Assembly: GCA_022702545.1 (NCBI GenBank)
Contig: JAHRBC010000002.1
Span: 5,766,001 to 5,830,000 of the forward strand
Length of the DNA: 64,000 nt
Direction of reading: 5' to 3'
Origin: Phycomyces nitens
Lineage: Eukaryota; Mucoromycota; Mucoromycetes; Mucorales; Phycomycetaceae
Shown: one piece after another, positions 50,231 through 60,439 of the stretch
Layout: every line of letters begins with the position of its first letter
Position numbering within the stretch: the first letter of the stretch is position 1
The notes under the pieces: generated by a model
What the model was told of the DNA's origin: nothing
The model's input: the letters and a program-made list of their open reading frames with translations, nothing else
Database searches by the model: none
Program-made: the position numbers and the translations under genes

Positions 50231-50487
50231 TTCTTTTTAATTCATTATAAATGTTATTGATTTAAAAGACAAACTACAAGTTAAAAGACTTGTTTAGTTT
50301 TAAAACGCTTCTTTTATTTTTACCATTCACTGTATTGTCTCTTTGACACAAATCATTTAATTACAAGAATATACATTATATCAATATATATATATATATA
50401 TATTAAAATACTTTGTTTATTTTCAACAAGGCAAAATGCAAATGTTCATAAAACAAAACAAAAAAAGATACAGAGTTCTGCCATTAT

Positions 50488-52380
50488 TTATATCCATTTC
50501 AACATATCCTTGTCGTGCTCACAGCATTTTTCTTTTTTCAAATCATATTCCTCGATGCTTCCAAACCGAATTTCAGCATACCCATTCCAAAGATCTTTTT
50601 TCCATCTCCTTCTAGGGACCTGGCTATAATAATAGACATTGGGCTTTTTGTAATAATCAGTATTGCCCTTTACTCTTGTCTCGAAATTTTGAAAATATTT
50701 CGTGGCCCTTTTGGATTCTTTCCTTCCTAGGGCTCTGCTCGTAGATTTCCAATTATGTGCATCACCCAATTCACGGTAGACATGGAACCAAATAACCTCT
50801 TTGGCCACTTTTTGCTGCACGCCGTCCAAGAGTGCCGTTTGTGACTTGATAGTATTATTGACTTGTAGACCATTCAATTGTCGATTTACGGGTTTGTGGA
50901 TCGCAATAACGTTTATAGTAATGTCTTTAATTCTGTAGGTGCTTCGTGAATGTATTTTGGGGTAGTTTAAATGAAAGTATTTTAGGTGAGAAAAAGACAT
51001 GTCAATCAAGAGTCTGCCAGTCTTTTCGGATATTGATCCGACTATTACTCCTCCGGAAAAGCACAAGGCCTGAAGTTTTCTGCAACGAGAAGATATATAA
51101 TTGAGTGTATCTGTAGTTGTACTTGATCTCGAGATCCAGATTGTGGATATATTGTGTGGCGTAAATGGCTCGCAGGCGTCTGGACTGATATCAATCTCCA
51201 AATCAGAAAGCATGATAACTTTTAAAACCTTGCAGTCGTTCAAAAGTTTGTCGATATTTACAGAGACCTTGAAGGCCGTGATGTTTAGTTTGACTAGGCA
51301 AGCAAATCTTGAAAGATCCATGTTTAAACATTGACCAAAATCTCCAGTTTCAAAAAATGCTATGTATAGCTCTTCAATTGTTGTCGGCAAAGCAGCAACA
51401 CAGAAATATATGGTTTGCTTTGATATACCATCTTCGACTACGTTGCAAAAGTATGGCCTGTAAATAAGACGTTTGACAGGAAGTTCAAGGAGAGGAAATA
51501 GTTTCCAAAACAAAAGGTGCGAGTCATCCGAATCTCCTGTAAAATGTAATGATAGGTCTTCAAGCCGAGAAAATGAGCGAGGTGCAGAGAAAAAGGTGGG
51601 AAATACGATATCCAAAGACATCTTGGGCAAAGAGGTGGTTTCTTTTAATTTCAGTAAAAGCTCGCGGGCATTTGAGTATCTTTGGGTGAAATAATAGATC
51701 CATCGGACATCGTTATAAAGACAATTGATCTTTAGTACCCTCACATTATTCGGCGTACAAGTCTCGGGAAGAGTCTCGAGGGCTTTGCTGGTGAGATTGG
51801 ACAGAATTCCACAGAGATGAACATATTCGAGAAGTGGCGTATTAATCAAAAGGGTTTCAAGGTCTTGCATGTCAAGCTTCATGACTCTTGGTGTAACCTC
51901 CACAAGTTCCAATCTTTTCAAAAGTGGCAAAAAGGAGAATATGTCAAAGAAACCTTTTGGTGGATTAGCCACAAAATCATCCATCTCGACAATCAGAGTG
52001 CTTAAGAATCCCCAATCGTTCCAGTTTGCTCGTATTCCATAATTGCATTTTCTGAGAAACACAAAGCCAAGAGAAAGGTGGAGTAGATTTGGGAACTCGT
52101 GTTGAAAGGCTTTTAAATGAGCTCTCTTTGTACGAATGAAACGGTTAATAGTGAGTTTCTTGACATATATTCCATTTTTGTGGTATGCAGTCTTTTCCCC
52201 GGGCTTTGACTTGACAATAGAGTGATAGGTTTTGATTGTGTCTATATTGGTATCGGCCCACGTTGCCAGTCGAAAAGGCTCTCTCCACAGTCTACAGACA
52301 TACGAACATGTTATCTTTTCTTCCAGAGAAAGAAACATAGCAATATTGGAAAGGATTTCAAAGGGTATCTCAAATGGCAT
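50488..52380 (-). CDS. F-box/LRR protein, distant member
   Basis: A single exon of 630 codons, ATG at 52380. The F-box is at residues about 3-45 (IPFEILSNIAMFLSLEEK, CSYVCRLW). Irregular leucine-rich repeats follow. Overall similarity to the four close paralogues is low, but three landmarks recur in order: LLIDMSFSHLK (their QFIDMTYTRL), HKPVNR (their TRPVDD) and a C-terminal pattern of WF, then R..S, a FxxxF/Y-type helix and W..GYAEIRFG (their FGYTKIKLG). It is a divergent member of the same family, with neither the shared promoter element nor the upstream cassette. A (CT) run ends just before its ATG. Likely SCF substrate receptor, target unknown. Confidence 0.88.
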   Translation of the reverse strand: MPFEIPFEILSNIAMFLSLEEKITCSYVCRLWREPFRLATWADTNIDTIKTYHSIVKSKPGEKTAYHKNGIYVKKLTINRFIRTKRAHLKAFQHEFPNLLHLSLGFVFLRKCNYGIRANWNDWGFLSTLIVEMDDFVANPPKGFFDIFSFLPLLKRLELVEVTPRVMKLDMQDLETLLINTPLLEYVHLCGILSNLTSKALETLPETCTPNNVRVLKINCLYNDVRWIYYFTQRYSNARELLLKLKETTSLPKMSLDIVFPTFFSAPRSFSRLEDLSLHFTGDSDDSHLLFWKLFPLLELPVKRLIYRPYFCNVVEDGISKQTIYFCVAALPTTIEELYIAFFETGDFGQCLNMDLSRFACLVKLNITAFKVSVNIDKLLNDCKVLKVIMLSDLEIDISPDACEPFTPHNISTIWISRSSTTTDTLNYISSRCRKLQALCFSGGVIVGSISEKTGRLLIDMSFSHLKYFHLNYPKIHSRSTYRIKDITINVIAIHKPVNRQLNGLQVNNTIKSQTALLDGVQQKVAKEVIWFHVYRELGDAHNWKSTSRALGRKESKRATKYFQNFETRVKGNTDYYKKPNVYYYSQVPRRRWKKDLWNGYAEIRFGSIEEYDLKKEKCCEHDKDMLKWI

Positions 52381-52383
52381 TTA

Positions 52384-52405
52384 ATAGAGAGAGAGAGAGA
52401 GAGAG
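52384..52405 (-). repeat. (CT)n tract directly before an F-box ATG
   Basis: GA dinucleotides on the + strand, CT in the sense of the gene, separated from the ATG at 52380 by a few bases (TATTAA). It lies in the predicted 5' leader. Confidence 0.85.
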
Positions 52406-53094
52406 GATAAGCCTTTGTATTTCTAGATAATTTATACTTTAAAATATAAATATCTGGTTTGGATCTCATTCGACAGTCGTCAATTACTGGAAATAGATGT
52501 CGCGTGTCCTCAAAATACATCAAGCTTGGACTATTGGCCAAACATCTCATTTGAAATCATTTTACATTGACTTTAATCAAGGGCTATACCGCTATAGTTT
52601 CACTCACTAAACTCGAATGCAAGAGAACAAAATGAAAGACGCTTTTACTGCCTTGGCTTTCGATATTATATCCAACATTTTTTTTTGGTAAGAGGTCAAA
52701 ACCCGTAACACATTTACAAAAAGGGCTTTTTACAAGGCTGGGTAAATTCATCTCCGTACAATCAAGCAATAAAAGCAATACAAGCAATTGGGACAAAAAA
52801 AAAGGCTTTGATTTCTACATTACACCAATATCAAGCCAGCAAAGTGCTCTTGGCTATGCGGCAAGGACGAGAATCCAATAAAGACGTCAAATATGCAGTG
52901 TCAATCTTGTAAATATAGTGTAGAAATAAGCTATTCCAAACTGTCAATGCAACAGTATTTTGTAGCCCACTTGACTCTATAGTATATTCCACTTGTTCAT
53001 AGTCGCCAAGGTATATATATATATATAAAAGGGTGGTTTATTCATTGATTTTTGTAGGGAATATCAAGCATGGAATTACGAGCCATGGATCGTC
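52406..53094. other. Intergenic between F-box gene and Snapin-like gene
   Basis: Holds the 5' region of the minus-strand F-box gene and the 3' region of the Snapin-like gene. Frames here lack ATG starts. A TA run lies near 53,010-53,030. Nothing else seen. Confidence 0.6.
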
Positions 53095-53657
53095 TTATTC
53101 TTTCCCGAGGGCAACCTGAATACGTTTTATGCGAGCTTGGGTTTGCTGCATAAGCTTGGTGGCCACGGTCATTCGTTTGCGAGCATCCGCCAAGGTATCC
53201 AGAGCAGGCTGTAGTCGAGGGGGTTCAGCAATATCTGCAAACACTTCCAATTCTATTAAACAAAAGAGGTATTAATACAAAAAAAATAGTCCTTTGGATC
53301 TATAATGTGGTTATAATGCATATAAGCTTTAAATAATAATAATACCACAAAATCTTTATTATTATCATTATTAATATTAATATCATGATTAAAACTATTA
53401 TTAAAACTATTATTAAAACTATGGCCACCCCTGGGTTTGCTACTGTTAAGAATTGTTTTTGTGTATTTGCCTGCTATAAGACGTTCAATCTCTTTGCCAA
53501 GGTCTTGTTGACTTTGATGGGCTGCAACCACAGATTTGTCGATATCACATAGTACAGGGCCCAGCAGAGAGCCTATTCCACGGTGTAATGTAGTCGGCTG
53601 AACTGATTCTTCATTCGATTCTATATCTGTCACAACTGGGGATTCTTGTTCACTCAT
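53095..53657 (-). CDS. SNAPIN: Snapin/Snn1-like BLOC-1 subunit, two exons
   Basis: Exon 1 runs 53657-53471 and exon 2 53252-53095, giving 114 residues. The joined product reads as one continuous alpha-helical coiled-coil protein. Exon 1 carries LLGPVL.DID..V.AAHQSQ.DL..EIERL and exon 2 continues with L.....P.L.PAL..L.DARKR.T....LM..TQ.RI.R, the spacing and character of the Snapin/Pallidin/Snn1 family. Family members belong to BLOC-1-type complexes in endosomal traffic. The 218-bp intron needs a GC donor (CAG|GCAAAT) and a TAG acceptor; the reading phase then matches exactly. The same strand can be read on into the intron, but that product ends in low-complexity Asn-rich sequence. It is divergently arranged with eIF3d. 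Confidence 0.8.
53253..53470 (-). other. GC-AG intron of the Snapin-like gene
   Basis: Donor GCAAAT after CAG, acceptor TTTAATAG. It is 218 bp, longer than the 50-90 bp introns of the neighbouring MO25 gene, and contains AAT/TTA simple repeats. No GT donor near the end of the conserved helix keeps the frame. Confidence 0.75.
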
Positions 53658-53916
53658 CAAGAAAAGAAAGGAAAGAAAAGGAAAGAGGTTCGGTGTTTTA
53701 ACTCAAAGTGATGTCAGCAGTAAATCTTTGGATAATAACGAAAAAAGAAAAAAAAAGTCGAATTTTTTTTTTCAAGTTATTTAAATATACCAATATATTT
53801 ATTTAGGTAAGCTGCATTCTATTCCATCCTACTCTTTAAAATAAAAAGGTACAAGAGCAGGATTCCAAAATAACCAAAATTCGATCCATTTATTAAAACC
53901 TATACATAATCAAGCC
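53658..53916. promoter_or_regulatory. Divergent promoter, Snapin-like / eIF3d
   Basis: Only 259 bp separate the two start codons, so regulatory sequence must be shared or interleaved. It contains A/T homopolymer runs near 53,735-53,775, a usual nucleosome-poor promoter feature in fungi. The eIF3d start has a strong context, GCCATGG. Confidence 0.6.
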
Positions 53917-55710
53917 ATGGCAGAATCAACCAAGCCTCACTTTTACTTGCCCAAGATCTTCGACAATGAAGGTGGCTGGGGACCTGCCACCAATGTCATT
54001 CCCAACCAATTCCGTGACATCCCTTATGCACCCTACAGCAAGGGTGATAAGCTCGGTCGTGTTGCTGACTGGACCAACCCTGATGGCCAGAAGCAGGACA
54101 ACAGAGAAGTGACAGGCCGCCAGGGCAGAACCGGTTTCAACCGCTTCAACAGAGGTAACATGATAGACTTGAAAGAAGAAGAAGAAGAAATATTTCGTAA
54201 ACTCAATATATTTGAATCTATAGATCAACACCAGGCCTATGGTGCCTCATTCGCTTCCGCATTTGCCTTTACCCAGAACGAAGACGAATCTTCCTTCTCC
54301 GTCGTCGACAATCGCTCTGCAATTGCCAAGAAGATGGCCATCAAGGCATCTGGTGGTGCTCGCAACCGTCCCCAGAACAAGCAGACCGGCAACCAGGGTT
54401 ACCGCACCGTCAACCAGCGCCCCCAGAACAACCGCCAGCAGCAGCAGGGAGGTGGTCGCAGAAGATACGGATACAAGGATTACGACAAGCCCCAGCGTGT
54501 CCGCAACGCATCGATCAACATTGGCGCCGACTGGAAGGTGCTCGACGAAATCGAGTTCAACCGTATGGGCAAGTTGTCCTTTGGTATTCCCGAGGCTGTC
54601 GATATTGCTTCATATGGTTCAGTCAACTACTACAATAAGGCATACGATCGTGTCAACACAAAGAACGAAAAGATGCTTCAGAACATTGAGCGTGTAAAGT
54701 ACGACACCACCACCTCAGAAGATCCTGTTATCCAGGAATTCATCAAGAACGACAAGGCTACTGTCTTTGCTTCCGACACCGTCTTGTCTCTTCTCATGTG
54801 CGCCACCCGCACTGTCTACCCTTGGGATATTGTTGTAAAGAAGGTTGGAAACAAGGTCATCCTTGACAAGCGTCCCGGAGGCGTCTTTGACTTTGTAACC
54901 GTGAACGAGAACACCTTTGATCCCCCTGCAGAGAACGAAAAGGAGACCATCAACTCCTGGTCTTCACTCTGCACCGAAGCTACCTACATCAACAACAACT
55001 TTGCTCGCCAGGTTGTTGACCAGGCCAAGCTTTCTTTCGACAAACCTAACCCCTTTGCCTCTGAAGAGACCAAGAACCAGCTCGCTTCTTGCGGTTACCG
55101 TTATAGAGAATTCGACCTCACCTCCAAGGCTGTTGCCGAAGATGAAGAGGCCGAGAAGATTTCCATGATCGTCCGTACCGAAATCGATGCTGCTATCAAG
55201 AATGGCAACCAGACCACCTTGATGACCGTCCGTGCCTTGAACGAGTTTGACCCCGCAGCCCAGGGCGCCGGTGGTGCTCTTTCATGGAAGAAGAGCTTGG
55301 ACTCTGCTCGTGGTGCCGTTGTTGCTACTGAGATGAAGAACAATGCTGCCAAACTTGCCAGATGGGCTGTCCAGGCCATGTTGGCTGGTGCTGATCAGCT
55401 CAAGTTGGGTTATGTTGCCCGTTTGAACCCCAAGGACAACACTCGCCACGTTGTGTTGGGTACCCAGGCCTACAAGCCAAAGGACTTTGCTAGCCAGATG
55501 AACCTTTCGCTTAACAATGGTTGGGGTATCGTCAAGGCTGTTGTCGACATGTGTCTTCAGTTGCCCGAGGGTGTGTATGTGTTGATGAAGGATCCTAACC
55601 GTCCCATGCTCCGTATCTATGCTGTTCCCGGTGAGGAGGATCTTGATGCCTATGAGGAAGAAGAGGAGGAGGAAGAAGAAGAGGAAGAAGAAGAAGAGGC
55701 CCAGAAATAA
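53917..55710 (+). CDS. EIF3D: Translation initiation factor eIF3 subunit D
   Basis: Product of 574 residues if the 69-bp intron at 54155-54223 is removed (597 if retained). The N-terminal segment (PHFYLPKIFDNEGGWGP) and the core (DESSFSVVDNR, IGADWKVLDEIEF, FASDTVLSLLMCATRTVYPWDIV, CGYRYREFDL, MTVRALNEFD, LARWAVQAMLAGADQLKLGYV) are diagnostic of eIF3d. This is the eIF3 subunit at the mRNA exit side of the 40S ribosome whose large domain can bind the mRNA cap. A basic Gln/Asn/Arg/Gly-rich linker covers about residues 145-190. The C-terminus is an almost pure run of Glu before AQK, as expected for an acidic tail. Codon use is strongly biased to C- and G-ending codons, unlike the F-box genes, consistent with high expression. 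Start chosen by family homology and Kozak context. Confidence 0.97.
   Translation: MAESTKPHFYLPKIFDNEGGWGPATNVIPNQFRDIPYAPYSKGDKLGRVADWTNPDGQKQDNREVTGRQGRTGFNRFNRGNMIDLKEEEEEIFRKLNIFESIDQHQAYGASFASAFAFTQNEDESSFSVVDNRSAIAKKMAIKASGGARNRPQNKQTGNQGYRTVNQRPQNNRQQQQGGGRRRYGYKDYDKPQRVRNASINIGADWKVLDEIEFNRMGKLSFGIPEAVDIASYGSVNYYNKAYDRVNTKNEKMLQNIERVKYDTTTSEDPVIQEFIKNDKATVFASDTVLSLLMCATRTVYPWDIVVKKVGNKVILDKRPGGVFDFVTVNENTFDPPAENEKETINSWSSLCTEATYINNNFARQVVDQAKLSFDKPNPFASEETKNQLASCGYRYREFDLTSKAVAEDEEAEKISMIVRTEIDAAIKNGNQTTLMTVRALNEFDPAAQGAGGALSWKKSLDSARGAVVATEMKNNAAKLARWAVQAMLAGADQLKLGYVARLNPKDNTRHVVLGTQAYKPKDFASQMNLSLNNGWGIVKAVVDMCLQLPEGVYVLMKDPNRPMLRIYAVPGEEDLDAYEEEEEEEEEEEEEEEAQK
54155..54223 (+). 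other. Probable in-frame stopless intron of eIF3d
   Basis: GTAACA...CTATAG, 69 bp (a multiple of three) with no stop codon. Its codons (ATA, AAA, TTT, GAA runs) are AT-rich, unlike the C/G-ending codons on both sides. Removal joins AGAG to ATCAAC and keeps the frame. Confidence 0.7.
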
Positions 55711-56145
55711 ACTGTGCTTTTTTTTTATTTGCTTAAAATCCTAAAATAATAAATAATAATAAAAGATTCAAAAATAACAAGAACAAATTGTTTGAACATT
55801 ACAAAATATATATATATTGTATTATATACATTGTATTATATATAATTATATGTATCATACTATAAAATACACTGTATTTTTATTTATATTATTTATTTAT
55901 ATATAGGAATCCACTTTCCGACCCTATTTATCCGTCTCACGTTTCCTCCTCCTCCCCCCAATCCGCCCCCTTCAATCAAGTCTTCCCTTTTTTTTTTATT
56001 ACTTCCTTTTTTCTTATTCTATCCACCTTTCTCTCTCTCTCTCTTTATTTATTTATTTTCCACTTTATTTTTCTTTAATTATATTCCTTTATATAATTCC
56101 ATAATTCTATATTCTACATTCTATATTCTATCTTATTAAATTTTG
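55711..56145. other. eIF3d terminator region and MO25 promoter
   Basis: AATAAA-like sites directly after the eIF3d stop (about 55,746-55,762) are candidate poly(A) signals. They are followed by TA-rich repeats, then from about 55,915 a strongly pyrimidine-rich stretch with a CT run (about 56,032-56,045) that is probably the MO25 promoter and leader. Confidence 0.6.
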
Positions 56146-57728
56146 ATGAACTTCAATATCTTCAAACCCAAGCAAAAGACACCTCACGATCTTGTGCGCT
56201 ATGTCAAGGACGCGATTCACAGACTCGATGGATCGGACAGACGCAAGGTAATGAGAAAAGAAAAGAATCATCACGAACCAAGTTTGCGATTCCTCCAGGT
56301 TGTTGAGATGAACGTCTAGGCAACCGAAGACATTTCAAAATACCTTGTTTCGATGAAGAATATTCTCTATGGTGAAGACGGTAAGCCATATAAGAAATAT
56401 ATGAATAAATTTATTTATTTATTTATAAACACACATACCTACCTATGTCTGTGTGTGTGTGTGTGTTTTCTAGATAGTGAACCTAGCCCGGATAGTGTTA
56501 CTCAGTTGGCCCAAGAGGTCTATAATAACGATCTCTTGCAGCTATTGGTCCTTAATATTCACAGATTTGAGTTCGAGGCAAGCATGGTGTCTTGTTCATA
56601 TTCACACTTGGGCCCTAACCACTTGTTTATTCCATGAATAATCTTGTAGGCAAAAAAAGACGTTGCACAGATATTCAACAATCTCTTGAGACGAGTAATT
56701 GGAACCAGATGGCCGACAGTAGAATACCTTTGTACACGTGAAGAAGTGCTCTTTACTCTTCTCAAGGGGTAAAAGACATCCTCTATATATATATATATTT
56801 ATACAACCAAAAAAAAGGGGGGGCTATTTAGGTATCGAAGAGGGGTTAATGTCTTTGGGTAAATAGGTATGAACAGCCAGAAGTCGCTCTGAATTGTGGT
56901 TTGATCCTACGAGAATGCCTCCGACATGAAGCCCTGGCCAAGATTATCCTGTACTCCCCACGGTTCTACCTCTTCTTTGATTATGTGGAAATGAGCACTT
57001 TTGATATCGCATCCGACGCATTTGCGTCATTTAAAGAGATTATGACTAAGCACAAGCAAATGGTCGCAGATTTCCTCGATACTCATTACGAAGAAGTAAG
57101 TCTTGACGGAATACGTTCAATTTTTCTGATTGCAAGAAACTGTTCTAGTTCTTTGAGCACTACAAGAGATTGTTATTGTCCTCAAATTATGTCACAAAGC
57201 GACAATCATTAAAGGTAAATAAATAAATAGGTTTGAAAAAATCGAATGTGTAAAACTACTGACCAAAATGCTCCAAAGTTATTGGGAGAGATTCTGTTGG
57301 ACAGATCGAACTTTAGTGTGATGACAAGATACATCAGTAGTGCAGACAACCTCAAGCTAATGATGAATCTATTACGGGACCGCAGTCGAAACATTCAATT
57401 TGAAGCGTTTCATGTCTTCAAGGTAACCCTCGAAATAAGAAGAAAATTAATCGTATTTGGTGAGAGAGGGGGTTATACTAATGGATGAATTAAGGTGTTT
57501 GTGGCCAATCCTAATAAGAACAAGCCAATCCTGGATATCCTGGTCAAGAACCAAGATAAACTTATTGTCTTTTTGACTAATTTCCACAATGATAGACAAG
57601 GTAAGTTTTCTGTATAATCCTGGAGCTATATTTATAAGCCATGATATATTGTAGATGACGAACAATTCAACGATGAAAAGGCATTTTTGGTCAAACAGAT
57701 CCAAGAGTTAAAACCTGCTCAGGAGTAA
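56146..57728 (+). CDS. MO25: MO25/Hym1 (CAB39) scaffold protein, nine exons
   Basis: Exons: 56146-56247, 56320-56380, 56474-56577, 56650-56768, 56867-57095, 57149-57214, 57279-57422, 57495-57600, 57655-57728; all phases fit and give 334 residues, close to the 341 of human MO25. Diagnostic stretches: [85 protein letters not shown] and [13 protein letters not shown]25 is a helical-repeat scaffold that activates germinal-centre/Ste20-type kinases. In fungi it works in the RAM/MOR network controlling polarised growth and cell separation. Intron 3 (56578-56649) uses a GC donor (GAG|GCAAGC); the other seven are GT-AG. It lies on the same strand as eIF3d, 435 bp downstream. Confidence 0.95.
56578..56649 (+). 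other. GC-AG intron 3 of MO25
   Basis: Donor GCAAGC after GAG, acceptor TTGTAG, 72 bp. It joins FEFE to AKKDVAQIF, matching the family alignment exactly. The next GT (at 56,587) would add extra residues and break the conserved junction. Confidence 0.85.
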
Positions 57729-58920
57729 GGTGGCTCTTAGTCGCCTTTCGATACACCTTTTTTTTGTTTTTAAAGAGAGAGAGAGAGATATGTATATAGA
57801 CATATTGTGCTGTGAATGGGGGAATTTGCTTTGTTCTTTTTTTGTTCAAATAATAATTATATGAATATATATATCATATCATATATATATAAAAAACAAA
57901 GAAAAAGCGTAAAGACTGTGCCCCGTTCTTTACTTGATCCAAATCCTTAATTATATGTATATATTCAATTTACATCTGGAAACCTAAATTATCGTCGTAC
58001 AGGATTTTAACCTAAAAAAAAAACAAATATATAGAAAAGATTAGAAGGCACAATGCCATATTCTCTATTATTCTTTTACATTGCGGTTTCTACTTATGCT
58101 AAACAGGCTTATAGAGTTTGATGCTAATTAAAGAATTCACTGTTGGCTGATATATCTATAAAATAGACATGTTTCATGCAGGCATCAATTTCTTTATGGA
58201 CCAAATTCAATAATGAAGAGGGCCAGTAGTTGTTCCAAAATAAAAACAGGTGGTATTGTTTGGTTATTTCTGACAATCTATATATATATATTCATATATA
58301 TATTCTTATTACCATACATTTCTCTTGTAGTCAACTTGAAAGTCTTGTAATTTGATTTTTGTAGGATAATTGCCAGTGCCTTGTACTCTTCAACATATAT
58401 AATATACTTCTTTTTTCTCCTGGTACTTTGGATAATCTCTATAGTGTATTGGATTGATAGGCTGGATATTGTGTTTTACTTTAGCCCAAGGTGTCGTGCA
58501 AAATTATCTTGTAATACAATGTCTAGAAAATATTCAAATATGCTTTATAGCCAAGGTCTGTTTGCACTTTTGGCATACTAATCTGGTCTGGGGTATTGAA
58601 AACAAGTATTTAGAAAGTAGTCTTTTTTATTGATTGATTTCCAATGACTTTTTTGCCACAATATTAATCTGGGCGGTAGTTTATCATTGAAATGTCTATG
58701 ATCTGTCAGATGTCCTTTGTACCTAGAACATTATATACTCTGAGGGCTCAATATTTATTTTGGGTCTTTTTGAGGGACTAATTTAGAGCATTGTTTGTGC
58801 CTTGCTTTTGATACAATGAAGGCCAAAGGGATGAATATATTTGGCATACACTTGCCAATTCTGGAAATATACCAGAATTATAGTCTTGGAATCTTCACAA
58901 TAGACTGATGTATAATTACA
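57729..58920. other. Intergenic 3' of MO25
   Basis: AT-rich with GA, TA and T runs near 57,770-57,900 and 58,280-58,310. No frame with an ATG start and recognisable content. Nothing else seen. Confidence 0.6.
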
Positions 58921-58929
58921 GACTCAAAA

Positions 58930-59380
58930 CCCCCCTTTTTTTTTCTTTTTTTTTCTTCGTCCTGAAATCACCAGCGGCATCCAAGAATACTTGCAATCTG
59001 CCCTCCTTTTATTTATCAGATTTCCCTAACCCTCTCGGTTCTAGAATCATATGGCCCTTTTTAATTACCTTGAAGCTGACCAACAAGTACTATATTATCA
59101 ATTATACCATGACTTGATCTTCATCAACACCTATTGTAAATAACGACAAATCTCCAATCTTGTCCATTGGAATGAGGCTGGTATTGATCATGACCCAAAA
59201 GCCCTTTCTTCAAAGTAAACGACTAGTACTTGGCGGTATGACAGTACTAGCATCTTTAATATTCAGAATTGGTTGAATGGTATGTGTTGATACACTTTCT
59301 GAATAAACGATACATGATCAAAGGGTACCAATCATGATGTAGGCAATTGTTTAATAATGTGTGTATTTTAGAGGTGTGTA
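58930..59380 (-). pseudogene. Possible decayed coding remnant
   Basis: One minus-strand frame reads as protein-like sequence for about 130 codons but is broken by several stops: a TGA near 59,213 and TAA/TAG near 59,090-59,107, among others. Its best stretch (about 59,108-59,210) ends in LSLFTIGVDEDQVMV. No family recognised. An intron-containing gene is a less likely alternative because the stops cluster without clean splice sites. Confidence 0.25.
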
Positions 59381-60430
59381 GGGTATGGCAGCAGAACAAG
59401 TAATTACTTAGACAAACACCATTACCATGGAAATACGATTCTCACTAAACATGCACTTGGCGGTGGAATCATTATTTTCAGTAAAAACGCAATTTTTTTT
59501 AATACATTCATTTATTCAGTCTCTCTTGCTAGACCAAAATATTGTAAAATACAAGCTTTGGAAAGGGCCGGGGCATTGACTGGATAATATGCGCATATTT
59601 ATGCATTAAATTCTATCGATCGAGATTTGGACATTTTTTTTTCCAAACAGACTTGCAAAGTATATTACAGCCAAAAATAAATTATTAAAAATGTATATGT
59701 TCTTTAACATGGTCAATGGGTATTTGATCGAGTGACCAACACCAATTATAATGTGTGTTTTAAGATTGTAGTATAGTTTATATACAAGATGACTATAAGA
59801 TCATTGAGCTTGTTAATTCTCTGCAATACTTGCTGATATACTTGTCTTTTTATCATCTTTTCCACGCCACATAAAACTATAATATCAAGAATATAAACAG
59901 CAGAATTAGGATGTTCTTGGCTAGCCAGCAAAAAGGTCCTGACTTTGGCCAATTGAGAACATTTGGAATATATTGAATAATGGTATCCGTCAAGGTAAAC
60001 CAAGTTTACAGCACTAAATCAGTAGAGAGGGGCTCTGACAAAAGAGTGAATAAATATGAGAGAATAAGTATAATTGTTTTTTTTTCATCCATGATATATT
60101 ACTATTTTACTAAAAAAGAAGTATAAAGGGTGGTATAGCTCATATTAAATAAATCCCTTGCCTTTTTATTATATAGACTATACAAGATATACCTTATGAC
60201 GAAGCTTACAATCACTTGATATTTTTTTAGTAACCCCATAGATACAGTTTTAAAAAATAATAGAGGCAAATATCTAAGGAATATATAGAAATCCCAAGCT
60301 CTAAAATGCACCCAAGATTCCAGAAGTTATAGATTCCAAAAGTAGTCCAACAAACTATTAGTATGTAATTAGTATCATTATGTATTTATTTATTTTTAAA
60401 ATAATCTCTAATCGTTAGAGTCCATCAACT
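59381..60430. other. Intergenic, AT-rich
   Basis: An 85-codon minus-strand frame (59746-60003) lacks an ATG start and has no recognised domain; a TAG acceptor-like site precedes it, so an exon is possible but unsupported. A palindrome CTCTAA-TCG-TTAGAG lies near 60,406-60,420, at the left edge of the F-box cassette. Confidence 0.5.
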
Positions 60431-60439
60431 CTGTGTTAT

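Noticed and set aside
53256..53470. Read-through C-terminus of the Snapin-like gene
   Set aside because: The uninterrupted frame ends in Asn-rich low-complexity sequence, whereas splicing through the GC donor restores the family's second helix in phase.
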